Assembly: GCA_947471745.1 (NCBI GenBank)
Contig: CANJKZ010000078.1
Span: 3,538,501 to 3,602,500 of the forward strand
Direction: 5' to 3'
DNA: 64,000 nucleotides
From: Closterium sp. Naga37s-1
Lineage: Eukaryota; Streptophyta; Zygnematophyceae; Desmidiales; Closteriaceae
Positions 30,541-39,829 of the stretch are shown piece after piece. The translations under genes and the position numbers were made by a program. Position 1 is the stretch's first letter. The number at the start of each line of letters is the position of its first letter. The notes below the pieces were generated by a model, which saw only the letters and a list, made by a program, of their open reading frames with translations, was not told where the DNA came from and searched no databases.

Positions 30541-31792
30541 CAACGCTATGTGCTCGACCTGACTGACAACAAGCTTGTCACAACGGTCGAGGCTATCTTC
30601 TACGAGATGATGTCTCTGGAGGTGTGGAAGGTGACGCATGGGCCAGCGTCTGCACGGGCGCAGACCCACTCTCCGACTGACTCCTCGACGGCGACGTTTC
30701 CACTGCTCGCTGAGATCGACGAGGCTGCTGACGAGGATGTCGAGGAAGTCCATCCTACTCCTCCTCCTCCTGTTCCTTCTGCACCACCTGTTGTCGCCGA
30801 CTTGCCTGAGCAGACACCTTCGTCAGCCACTGGCGACGAGGGGAGCCTGCGGACTTTGCCTGTGGCGCCGTCCAAGGGCATCGCCAGCGGCCGACGTGAT
30901 GTCAAGCTCGTCGACGAGGGTACGAAGCCTTCGACGGCAGGGGAGCTGCGGGTGGAACAGATGCAGCTGACAGGGGAGCCATTGACGAAGGAAGCGTCTG
31001 CAGAGGAACCGTCGACAGGGGAGCAGTACGACGATGGTTCGTCGAGTGACGTTGTGGAGGACATTGGTGAACCTGATGACGACGAAGGGGAGCTGTCTGC
31101 GGGGGAGCAGTCCACTGACAGCGATGTGGTGGAAGTCAAAGCTGACGAGCCTCCGCTGCGACGTTCCACTCGTGTCAACTTTGGCAAGCCTCGCGAGAAG
31201 CTGAGCTACCATGCTTGCTTGCCCCCCACCTCCTACAGCACGTTGCTCGACGATGCGCAGGACGACGTCGACCTGCCCGAGCTCGACCCTGACGTGCACG
31301 CTGACCCAGAGCATCGCTGGGACATCGCGACGATGACAGTGAAGGAGGCTTTGGCGAGCTGGAAAGGCAAGGCGGTGAAGGCGGCGATGGACGAGGAGAT
31401 TTGCAGCCTCATCGCCAACGGCACATGGGAGCTGGTCGAACGTCCGCGCGGGGTGAACATCATGAAGAACCGGTGGGTGCTGACGACGAAGTATCACATC
31501 GATGATACGGTCGCTCGTGAGAAGGCACGTTTAGTCGAGAAGGGCTTCATGCAGGTGTACGGCGCCGACTACGAAGAGACGTACGCACCGGTCAGCAGCT
31601 ACGTCACGCTGAGGATCTTCCTCAGCATCGTCGCTGTCCACGACTTGCACCTGATGCAGCTTGACATGAAGAATGCATTCCTGCAGAGTAAGCTGGACAG
31701 GGTGCTGTACATGTACCAGCCAGACTACTATGACGATGGAACTGGCCGGGTGTGCAAGCTGTTGAAAAGCCTCTACGGACTGAAACAGTCCG
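30541..31792 (+). pseudogene. Copia-B element E2: IN C-terminus, linker and RT N-terminal half
   Basis: Starts in the IN C-terminus (LDLTDNKLVTTVEAIFYEMM, matching CIFYENLTLPVF of E1), then an acidic Ser/Thr/Glu/Pro-rich linker with PPLRRSTRVNFG, then RT: MDEEICSLIANGTWELVERP, MKNRWVLTTKYHID, QLDMKNAFLQSKLDRVLYM, KLLKSLYGLKQS. It stops before the YVDD box, at an inverted junction (about 31792) with minus-strand E3. No stop in the piece. Confidence 0.87.
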
Positions 31793-32613
31793 GCCGGCTC
31801 GTGAAGCTGGGGGTCGGTACTGTACCATGCAGCCGAATACTCGTAACATTTTTGTGCTGCCCAATTTTCCTGTCCACAGCAGATGCGGTGATGCGTTTTT
31901 CGGGAGCGATGATGACGAGAGCAAGTTGTGCAGCATGACAGCGTGGTCCATCGCCTCGGGCCACTGGTGGTTGGGCAGTCGCATGCCGCGTAGCAGTTTG
32001 CGCATGGTGTTCTGGAGGGTCCTGTTCATTCTTTCTGCCACGCCTTGTTGTTGATGGGCGTAGGGGAGTGAGATGAGTCGCTTGATGCCTCTCTCTGCCA
32101 GGTACTGCGTCAATCGCTGTGACTGGTATTCTCCTCCTCCGTCTGACTGGAAGCTTTTCAGTTTCACTCATGATTCCCATTCTGCTACTGGAAGCCAGGC
32201 GACGAAGGCTTGGAAAGCCATGTCGCGGCTCGGAAGGTTGAGGTGCCAGACGTATCGGGTGGCGGCGTCGATGAACATGATAACGTAGCTGTAGGCTCCT
32301 TGTCCACTTTCGCGGTTGAACAATATGTCGCTGTAAACATTCTCCAGTGGTGTGTATGCAGGTGCGCTCGGGTTGTGGTGAGAGACGAATGGCTGATGGG
32401 GTAAGTCGGCTTCGGGGAAGGTAAAACATGTTCCGCGAACTCGCTGGAGATCCCTGCTGTCATGTAGTAGCAGTGAGTCTTTGTCGAGTACTCCAGCTCT
32501 TATCGTGTTGTTTAACGTTGTGTTGCTCGGGTGTCCCATCCTTGCATGCCAGATTGATTCGCTAGCGCGATGTCCTGGTGATTGCTTGTACAGGTCAGAG
32601 TTAGAGTAAAATC
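31793..32613 (-). pseudogene. Copia-B element E3, distal part: integrase
   Basis: Minus-strand integrase: HARMGHPSNTTLNN (HHCC start), YSDILFN (first Asp), FQSDGGGEYQS (second Asp), GVAERMNRTLQN (Glu), then LLWTGKLGSTKMLRVFGC. A TGA at 32168-32170 replaces a residue between EWES and KLKSFQ. It is continuous with the E3 part right of C6: removing C6 and one AAATC restores the frame (LTAGF joined to YSNSDLYK). It ends at the inverted join with E2, so its RT and 3' LTR are missing. Confidence 0.88.
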
Positions 32614-32731
32614 TGTCAGAATGTTATATTGCTTACATTTGTGTAGGCTATAGTGGGGTAGCCCATAAGGGGTACAGCCCAATTAGGGTTAGTACTTGTA
32701 CCCAACTCTTTCCTCGTTTGTTTGTCTGATA
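32614..32731 (+). repeat. C6 5' LTR (118 bp)
   Basis: TGTCAGAATGTTATATTGCT at the start, shared core TGTAGGCTATAGTGGGGTAG, end GTCTGATA. Same family as C10 (58238-58368). Confidence 0.93.
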
Positions 32732-33688
32732 TGGTTTCAGAGCAGGTCCTTCGCTAGGACCTGTTTTTTTTTCCTTGGGCCCACCACAGCGCTGCCCCAC
32801 TAGCAGCCCCTAGCGACCCTCGTGCCGCACCTATTGCCTCGCGCACCGCCCTCGTGCGGCCCCTCCTCTCGACCCTAGGCCCCGGCCCACGCCCGTCGCC
32901 CCTAGCCCCGGCCCGCGCCCGTTGCCCCTAGGCCCCGGCCCATCGCCAGTCGCCCCTAGGCCCGCGCCCGTCGCCCCTAGCCCCGGCCCGTCGCCCCTAG
33001 GCCCGTCGCCCCGGCCCGCCGCCCCTAGGCCCGTCGCCCCGGCCCGTCGCCCGTCGCCCCGGCCCGTCGACTGTAGGCCCGTAGCCCCTAGGCCCGTCGC
33101 CCCAGCCCGTCGCCCCTACGCCCGTAGCTCCGGACCGTTGCCCCTAGGTTCGTCGCCCCGGCCCGTCGCCCCTAGGCCCGTCGCCCCGGCCCGTCGCCCC
33201 TAGGCCCGTTGCCCCGGCCTGTCGCCCGCCGCCCCTAGGACCCCGGCCCGACGCCCGTCGCTCCTAGGCCCGTCGCCCCTAGGCCCCGGCCCCGGCCCAT
33301 CGCCCCTAGCCCCTAGGCCCGTCGCCCGTCGCCCCCCCCCTCGGCCCCGGCCCGTCGCCCCTAGCCCCGGCCCATCGCCCGTCGCCCCTAGCCCCGGCCC
33401 ATCGCCCGTCGCCCCTAGGCCGCGGCTTGTCGCCCGTCGCCCCGCGCCCGTCGACCACAGGCCCCGCGCGCCGCCTCTTGCGCCCCCCCCCCCTTCGCCC
33501 CTGCAGCCAGCGAGCCACCCTTGCAGCCCCGTGCGCCGCCCCTGGTGGCCCCCTAGCCGCCCCTGCTGCCCTGCTAGCCACCCCTAGGCCCTCGAGCCGC
33601 CTCTCTTGCAGCCTGCTGCCGCCCCTCTCTACTGCCTGCCCTGTTCCCTGCGCTGCCGGCTTCTGCACGCCCTGCGTGCTGCGCCGCT
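32732..33688 (+). repeat. C6 PBS, hairpin and tandem-repeat leader
   Basis: PBS TGGTTTCAGAGC (32732-32743) overlaps an 8-bp stem CAGGTCCT (32743-32750)/AGGACCTG (32756-32763), then T9 and GGGCCC (32777-32782). 32880-33440 is an array of about 20-bp units built from CCCCTAGGCCCGTCG and CCCCGGCCCGTCG. I do not find the GGTAAG donor-like site that other Copia-A leaders have. Confidence 0.8.
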
Positions 33689-34912
33689 ATGGCTTCTCTC
33701 CGCGTTCTAGCGTTCGATCATGAGGGCCACCCGATCCAGTTTGACACGTGACTTGACGACCTGCAGCTCTACCTACTAAGTGACTCTAAGGACAGCGTCT
33801 TGTTGCTTGACCACACGTCTGGTGCTACTCCCGCCCCTCCCGCCACAGCTGACACTATGACTCGCTCACAGTGGCTTACTCGTGACGCTGCTGCTCGCTT
33901 AGCCATTCGCAACCACCCCCCGTTAGCCGAATGCGCTCACTTCGGACAGCACAGGACAGCACAGGCACTGTACGATGCTGTAGTTGCCCGTTACTCCTTG
34001 CCTGCCATTGCTGCTCTGGGCCGTGTTCTACTGCCCTACCTGTTTCCCGAGCTGTCCGCCTTTGCCACTGTAGAGGACTTGGTCTCACACCTTCACACTA
34101 GCGACGCTCGCTACTGCCCTGCCCTCCCAGCAGAGTTCCTTGACAGGAACCCGCCCCCGATGTACATCACTCTCTACTTTATAGTCACCCGCCTCCCTGA
34201 CTCTCTTCGCGCTGTCAGGGACCACTTTCTCGCACTTCACCCCACAGCCCTCACTGTTGACCTACTCGAGCAGCACCTCCTTGCAGCAGAGACTAGTGTA
34301 GTCGCTGTAGGTGCTGCTCGTGGCAATCCGCGCACACCCTTCTTTGAGGGGTGCTCCCCCACCCCCCTTGCCCCCTCCTACGCCTCTGCTGCTGCTGTTG
34401 ACGTCCTTGGTGCTGAGGATGTCGGGGCTGCTTCTGCTAGTGCGAAGCGTCGCAACAGCAAGGGCAAGGGTGGCAGGGGTGGTGGTCGTGGCAGCGGGGG
34501 TGGTGGTGGGGGCAGCAGTGGAGGTGGTGGAGGCAGTGGAGGCGGTGGCAGTAGTGGGAATGGTGGCGGGAGTGGGGGCTTTGGTGGAGTCGGCGGCAGA
34601 AGCGGTGGGGGTGGCGGTAGTGGCGGCAGTGGGAGTGGTGGCGGTAGGGCTGGAGCTACTCAGCGTGGAGGTTCGGGAGGTGGCCAGAGGCAGTAGCAGA
34701 AGCATCGGAGCAAGATCTCGTCGCCTCAGCAGCTTCGTGAGTGGTTTTCTCAACGTGGGGCGGCTGGGGGTAGTGGTAACTGCCCGTATGTCATTCGCAC
34801 GGGTGAACATGCTGGTCAGACATGCGGGAAGCCTCACATTCAGCACAGATCCTTCTCCCGCCTTGACGACGCTTGGCGTGCAGAGTTTGGTGACGAGGCC
34901 GAGCGCCCACAC
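33689..34912 (+). pseudogene. C6 gag
   Basis: ATG 33689-33691 (MASLRVLAFDHEGHPIQFDT) followed by TGA in place of the Trp of DVWLDDLQ. The downstream frame holds the capsid (ALYDAVVARYSLPAIAALGR, PPMYITLYFIVTRLPDSL), a Gly/Ser tract (34450-34690) and a TAG (34694-34696, CAG to TAG). Then SPQQLREWFSQRG and the knuckle region CPYVIRTGEHAGQTCGKPH, whose last Cys is Ser. Capsid role by family. Confidence 0.87.
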
Positions 34913-35491
34913 TTGGCAGAGCTGCTTAGGTCTGGAGTTGCTATCTTTGACCTAGACTATGATGTTATCCTTGCTGCTATGTATGCTCTGTCTGTTAGTG
35001 CAAAGGGTGACTGTTACTTGTGTATGCTGCCTGACCTAGGTATAGAGGCTGCTCCTCTAGGTGCTAGTGAGTCTGTTCTCCCTGGTACTGCGCCTGGTGA
35101 GGCCTTGCACACCTTCACACTTGACTCAGGTGCCTCACGCTGTTTCTTTCGCGACAACACCACCCTCACTCCTCTCTCTGCACCTGTACCGCTCAGGCTG
35201 GCTGACCCCTCCGGGGGACCAGTCCTCGCGGGTTCCTCCACTGTGCTCCCGTGTCCGGCGGTTCCATTTGGCTCACTCTCAGGCCTTCACCTCCCCTCGT
35301 TCTCTACAAACTTGGTGAGTTCCGCTGCCCTCCAGGACGTGATGGTCACTACCACCACTCCTAGGGGTCAGCGTGTGTCGATCTGCACGTGTACACGGAC
35401 GGGCCGTCACCTGGCCACGTTCACTCGTCGGCCAGGGTAGAGTCTGTACACACTCGCAACCGAACCTCCTCAGGTAGCTGCGTCTGCCCAG
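34913..35491 (+). pseudogene. C6 protease region
   Basis: Open from 34913 to a TAG at 35438-35440 (RRPGSSLYT in relatives). Holds FDLDYDVILAAMYAL, a short acidic linker, and the aspartic protease HTFTLDSGASRCFFRDN (D-S-G present) with LADPSGGPVLAGSSTVLPCP and LPSFSTNLVS. Cleaves the polyprotein in the particle. Confidence 0.87.
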
Positions 35492-36630
35492 GTGTCCGCG
35501 TCAGGTCAAGTAGCACCCCCTTGCTCGTGTCAACTCCTGTCGCACCAGACTCTTCTGTGGCACCACCGCCTGGGTCACCCCTCCCTGCCACGCCTTCGTG
35601 GCATGCACTCCTGCCTCCTTGTCTGTGGTCTTGCCAGGTCTCTGCCTCCCCTCCCGCCCTCGCCTACCCCGCCCTGCTTTCCTTGCGTCGAGGGACAGCA
35701 GCGCGCCACTCCTCACTCCTCATCGTTTCCCCCGTCGACTGCTCCCCTGCAGACTCTCCAAATGGACGTGTGGGGCCCAGCCCGCGTCAGTGGACAGGGC
35801 CGCGAGCGCTACTTTTTGCTGGTTGTTGACGACTACACGCGTTACACCACAGTCTTCCCCTTGCGCAGCAAGGGTCAAGTTGCTGATGTCTTGATCCCTT
35901 GGATCCGGGCAGTCCGTCTCCAGCTCCGCGAGCGGTTCTGCTAGGACCTTCCTGTCCTGCGTCTGCACTCTGACAGAGGTGGTGAGTTCTCCTCCGACCT
36001 TTTACGGGACTTTTGTCGTGGGGAGGGCGTTCTCAAGTCCTTCATGCTTCCGGACTCCCCTCAGCAAAATGGGATTGCTGAGCGCCGCATTGGATTAGTT
36101 ATGTAGGTCGCTCGTACCTCCATGATCCATGCGGCTGCTCCCCATTTTCTGTAGCCGTTTGAGGTCCGGTACGCTGCGCATCAGCTCAACCTCTAGCCCC
36201 GTGTCTCCTTGCCGGAGACCTCGCCTACACTGCGTTGGACGGGGAAGGTTGGCGATGCATCGGTGTTCCGAGTCTTAGGTTCTCGTGCCTTTGTTCGTGA
36301 TACATCCGCAGACAAGCTCTCCGCCCGAGCTATTCCCTGCGTCTTCCTTGGCTTTCCCCCTGACGCGCCTGGCTGGCAGTTTTACCACCCCACCTCGTGC
36401 CATGTCTTCCCCTCTGTGGACGTCACGTTTGACGAGTCGGCTCCCTTTTACCGGCTCTTCCCCTACCGCTCTGCCCCTACCCCACCCCCGCCGCTCTTCC
36501 TTGCTCCAGGTCCCCCTCCGGTAGACCTCCTCCTCCCACAAGGTCCTGCTCCCTCAGGTGTGTCTCAGGTAGACTCTCTCCCTGGTACTGCGCCTATTGA
36601 GGTAGCTGTTGGCTCAGGTTCTGCTTGAGG
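35492..36630 (+). pseudogene. C6 integrase
   Basis: HHCC module LLWHHRLGHPS and CFPC, then QMDVWGPARVSGQG, a TAG at 35942-35944, LHSDRGGEFSSDLL, NGIAERRIGLVM with TAG at about 36103-36105, another stop replacing Trp in HFLWPF, and one before PRVSLPET. From 36209 the frame is open again: FRVLGSRAFVRDTSADKL, FLGFPPDAPGWQFYHP, ending at TGA about 36626. D, D and E are all present but the frame has at least four stops. Confidence 0.86.
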
Positions 36631-37844
36631 TGCTGCGTTTGGAGGTGCTAAGTCTAGGGGTGCGGAGCCTGGGGGTGGTGAGTCCAAGGGTGCCGGCTCT
36701 GGGGGTGCTGAGCCTGGGGGTGCGGAGCCTGCGGGTGCTGAGCCTGCGGGTGTGGAGCCTGGGGGTGCTGAGCCTGAGGGTGTGGAGCCTGGGGGTGCTG
36801 AGTCTGAGGGTGCGGAGTTTGGGGGTGCTGAGCCGAGGGGTGGTGCTTCTTCTGGAGGTCCTGCGGGTGCTTCGCCACGACTATCTCCTCGGCCGGAGCC
36901 TCTCTCCCCGCAGCAGCTGCGTGAGTGGTTTGCTCAGCGCACCCGCCTTTAGAGTGGAGCTGCCGGAGCTGGGGACTCTGCTGCTGGAGACACTGGAGCA
37001 GGAAGTGCTGGAGTTACTACTGGAGCTGGTGGTACCGGAATTGCTGTAGCTGCTGGTCCAGGAGGTGGTCGTAACAGGGGTACTGGAGCTGCCGGGACTG
37101 GTGGTGTTGGGGGAGCTGGAGCTGGAGACCCTACGGAGCCTGAAGCTGCTGAGACTGGAGGAGGTGGAGCTATTGGCGCTGGAGCTGGAGGCACTGGCGC
37201 GGGAGGCGCTGGAGCTGGAGGAGCTGGAGCTGTTGACCTTGGAGGTGGAGATGGTGGAGGCACTGTGCGGCCGCGACCATACTTGGTGTTCCGTCTTCTA
37301 CTGGCCTTACTCCTCCCTTACAGTGTCCACCGCCTCTCCAGTCGCAGCCTCCGTTACAGCCAGCCTCCCCACTGCCTACTCCTTCTCCTTACGCTGAGCA
37401 AACCGGCGGTCTTACAGAGCATCGTGAGCCTGCGTCTCGTCCTGCCTCCCTTGTTCGCACTGGTCGTCGCGTTCCTCATGTGCGTCCCCCTCCTATCCCC
37501 GGCACACATGCTATGGCACTTCGTCCTTCCTCTGTTCCGCTGCATGTTCCTCTGCCGCCTCCTCCTGAGTCCTCTCTTCCTGCCGTCCCTGACCCTGAGT
37601 CTGACTGCGCTCGTGCTGTCAGTCCCACTGTCTCTCGTCTCCTTGCCACTTTTGTCACTGACCCTTCCTTTGAGTCCACTACTGCGGCTGCACTCGTTGC
37701 TGAGCTGGTTGAATTTTCTGCTGCCTGTCATCTAGACTACGCCATTGCTCTTGTCGCTGAGTCTGAGTCTGCCAGTCCTCCGTCCCTCGGGGGTTAGTGT
37801 GCCCTTGGCACGGACGTCCTTGAGGATAGGCAGGAGGACTTTGA
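36631..37844 (+). pseudogene. C6 IN-RT linker (low complexity)
   Basis: First GGAEPGGAEPEGVEP-type repeats (36655-36840), then SPRPEPLSPQQLREWFAQRT, a Gly/Ala/Thr-rich part (36950-37260), RPRPYLVFRL and a Ser/Pro-rich part (HAMALRPSSVPLHVPLPPPP). Several frameshifts and a TAG at 37795-37797. The SPQQLREWF box echoes the one ahead of the gag knuckle. Confidence 0.75.
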
Positions 37845-39497
37845 GTGTCTTGCAGCTGTGTACCTCGTTTCGCTTCCTTGCTGCTTGCCCCTGAGGGAGA
37901 CCCGGATGCTCCAGACATCCCGACCCCGCGCTCTTACGCAGAGGCGATTACGGGTCCTTACTCCTCTCAGTGGCAGGCAGCTATGGATGCCGAGATGGCA
38001 TCCTGGAAGTCCACAGGCACTTACGTCGACGAGGTTCCCCCACCTGGGGTGAACATAGTGGATGGCATGTGGATCTTCAGGGTGAAGCGGCCGCCGGGTT
38101 CTCCACCTGCCTTCAAGGCGCGTTACGTTGCTCGAGGTTTCAGTCAGCGACAAGGAGTTGACTACTTCCAGACCTTCTCCCCCACCCCGAAGATGACTAC
38201 TCTTTGGGTGTTGCTGCACGTCACTGCTCAGCGTGACTATGAGTTACACTCTCTGGACTTCAGTACAGCTTTCTTGCGAGGCAGCCTGCACGAGGAGATC
38301 TGGCTGCGCCGCCCACCTAGCTTCACTGGGTCGTTTCCTGCAGGTACCCAATGGAGCCTTCGGCGGCCAGTCTACGGTCTCCGCCAGGCGCCTCACGAGT
38401 GGCACGACACACTGAGGACTACACTTGCGGCTCTGGGGTTTACTCATTCTACTGCTGACCCGTCGCTGTTTCTACGCACCGACACCTCGCTGCCGCCGTT
38501 CTACGTCCTCGTGTACGTCGATGACCTCGTCTTTGCCACTGCCGACACTGAGGCACTGACCCTTGTGAAATCGAAGCTGCAGAAGAGACACACCTGCACT
38601 GACCTGGGTGAACTACGCAGCTATCTTGGCTTGCAGATCACCCGAGACAGAGCACGGCGCACCATCACACTGACTCAGTCATACATGGTGCACCAGGTGC
38701 TTCAGCGCTTCGGCTTCCAGTTCTCCTCGCCACAGCCCACTCCTCTGTCTACCGGCCACTCGCTCTCAGCTCCACCTTCGGACGAGTCCGTAGAGCCGAG
38801 TGGTCCATACCCAGAGCTTGTGGGTTGCCTCATGTACCTGATGACGTGCACACGACCTGACCTCGCGTACCCTCTTAGCCTTCTGGCTCGCTGCGTGGCT
38901 CCCGGTAGGCATCGAAAGGTGCACTGGAATGCTGCAAAGAGGGTACTGCGTTACTTGTGCAGTACGTCGGGCATGGGGCTCGTGCTTGGAGGACGGGGTC
39001 CAGTTGTCCTCACTGGTCACATAGACGCTTCTTGGGTTGACGACTCAGCTACGCAGCGGTCGTCACAGGGTTACACCTTCAGCCTCGGTTCCGGCTCTGT
39101 TTCCTGGCGGTCTACCCGCTCGTCTTCACTTCTCAGCTCCAGTTGTGAGGCTGAGATCTACGCAGGGGCCATGGCTGCACAGGAGCTACGCTGGCTCACC
39201 TACGTGCTGACTGACTTGGGAGAGCAGCCTCGTTCGCCTCCAGTTCTGTACGTAGACAACAAGGCCATGATTGCCTTGTGTCAGGAGCACAGACTGGAGC
39301 ACAGAACGAAGCACATCGCTCTGCGATACTTCCTTGCTCGAGAGTTGCAGCAGCGTGGCCAGCTTCGTCTTGCATACGTGGCCACTAGGGTCAACACTGC
39401 TGATATATTCACCAAGGCACTTCCGCCTGGTGATCATCAGTGCATCTCTATTGTGTTAGGCTTTGTGCCTACTTTGCCTCACTTGCTCACTGTGTGA
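37845..39497 (+). CDS. C6 reverse transcriptase-RNase H
   Basis: An uninterrupted 550-residue frame. RT: SYAEAITGPYSSQWQAAMDA, MWIFRVKRPPGSPPAFKARY, FSPTPKMTTLWVLLHV, DFSTAFLRGSLHEEIWLRRP, VYGLRQAPHEWHD, YVDD at 38514-38525, YLGLQITRDRARRT, LMTCTRPDLAYPLS. RNase H: TGHIDASWVDD (usual Ala is Ile), SSSCEAEIYAG, YVDNKAMIALCQEH, NTADIFTKALPPGDH. The upstream join to the linker is damaged, so it is not translated as in an active element. Ends at TGA 39495-39497. Confidence 0.93.
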   Translation: MSCSCVPRFASLLLAPEGDPDAPDIPTPRSYAEAITGPYSSQWQAAMDAEMASWKSTGTYVDEVPPPGVNIVDGMWIFRVKRPPGSPPAFKARYVARGFSQRQGVDYFQTFSPTPKMTTLWVLLHVTAQRDYELHSLDFSTAFLRGSLHEEIWLRRPPSFTGSFPAGTQWSLRRPVYGLRQAPHEWHDTLRTTLAALGFTHSTADPSLFLRTDTSLPPFYVLVYVDDLVFATADTEALTLVKSKLQKRHTCTDLGELRSYLGLQITRDRARRTITLTQSYMVHQVLQRFGFQFSSPQPTPLSTGHSLSAPPSDESVEPSGPYPELVGCLMYLMTCTRPDLAYPLSLLARCVAPGRHRKVHWNAAKRVLRYLCSTSGMGLVLGGRGPVVLTGHIDASWVDDSATQRSSQGYTFSLGSGSVSWRSTRSSSLLSSSCEAEIYAGAMAAQELRWLTYVLTDLGEQPRSPPVLYVDNKAMIALCQEHRLEHRTKHIALRYFLARELQQRGQLRLAYVATRVNTADIFTKALPPGDHQCISIVLGFVPTLPHLLTV

Positions 39498-39824
39498 CTT
39501 TGCTTGTACTATGATCTATAGATATACCTGCATGCTTACACTTGCTAGGCTATGATCACTGTATTGTTTGTTCTCTTTTATATAACTCTGCATGTGAACT
39601 GGCCTTGTGGCCATTTGCTTGTGCTCGGACTGTGTGGTGACTTTGTGATCCACCTTGAGCTTGCTTTGCTTTTCTTGACTTGTCTTGTGACCACTTGTTC
39701 TCCCCCACTTTGCCTATGGAGGTGTGTCAGAATGTTATAGTGCTTACATTTGTGTAGGCTATAGTGGGTTAGCCCATAAGGGGTACAACCCAATTAGGGT
39801 TAGTACTTGTTCGTTAGTCTGACA
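39498..39824 (+). repeat. C6 3' UTR, PPT and 3' LTR (39725-39824)
   Basis: Contains GGCC-TTGT-GGCC (about 39602-39613); the second hairpin is weakened (TGTC-TTGT-GACC). The PPT reads CTATGGAGGTG. The 100-bp LTR lacks about 20 bp after GTACTTGT compared with the 5' LTR. AAATC follows. Confidence 0.88.
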
Positions 39825-39829
39825 AAATC

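Larger units (their letters stand above)
32614..39824 (+). mobile_element. Complete Copia-A element C6, plus strand
   Basis: 5' LTR 32614-32731 (118 bp) and 3' LTR 39725-39824 (100 bp, with about 20 bp lost inside), both TGTCAGAATGTTATA-type; perfect duplication AAATC at 32609-32613 and 39825-39829. The target was E3. PBS TGGTTTCAGAGC at 32732-32743. The 5' LTR terminus has mutated from CA to TA. Gag to IN carry many stops, but RT-RNase H is intact. Confidence 0.95.

Noticed and set aside
39498-39724. An env-like third gene between RNase H and the 3' LTR
   Set aside because: Only 200-330 bp, no open frame conserved among C1, C2, C6, C7, C8; the conserved features are PPT and hairpins.
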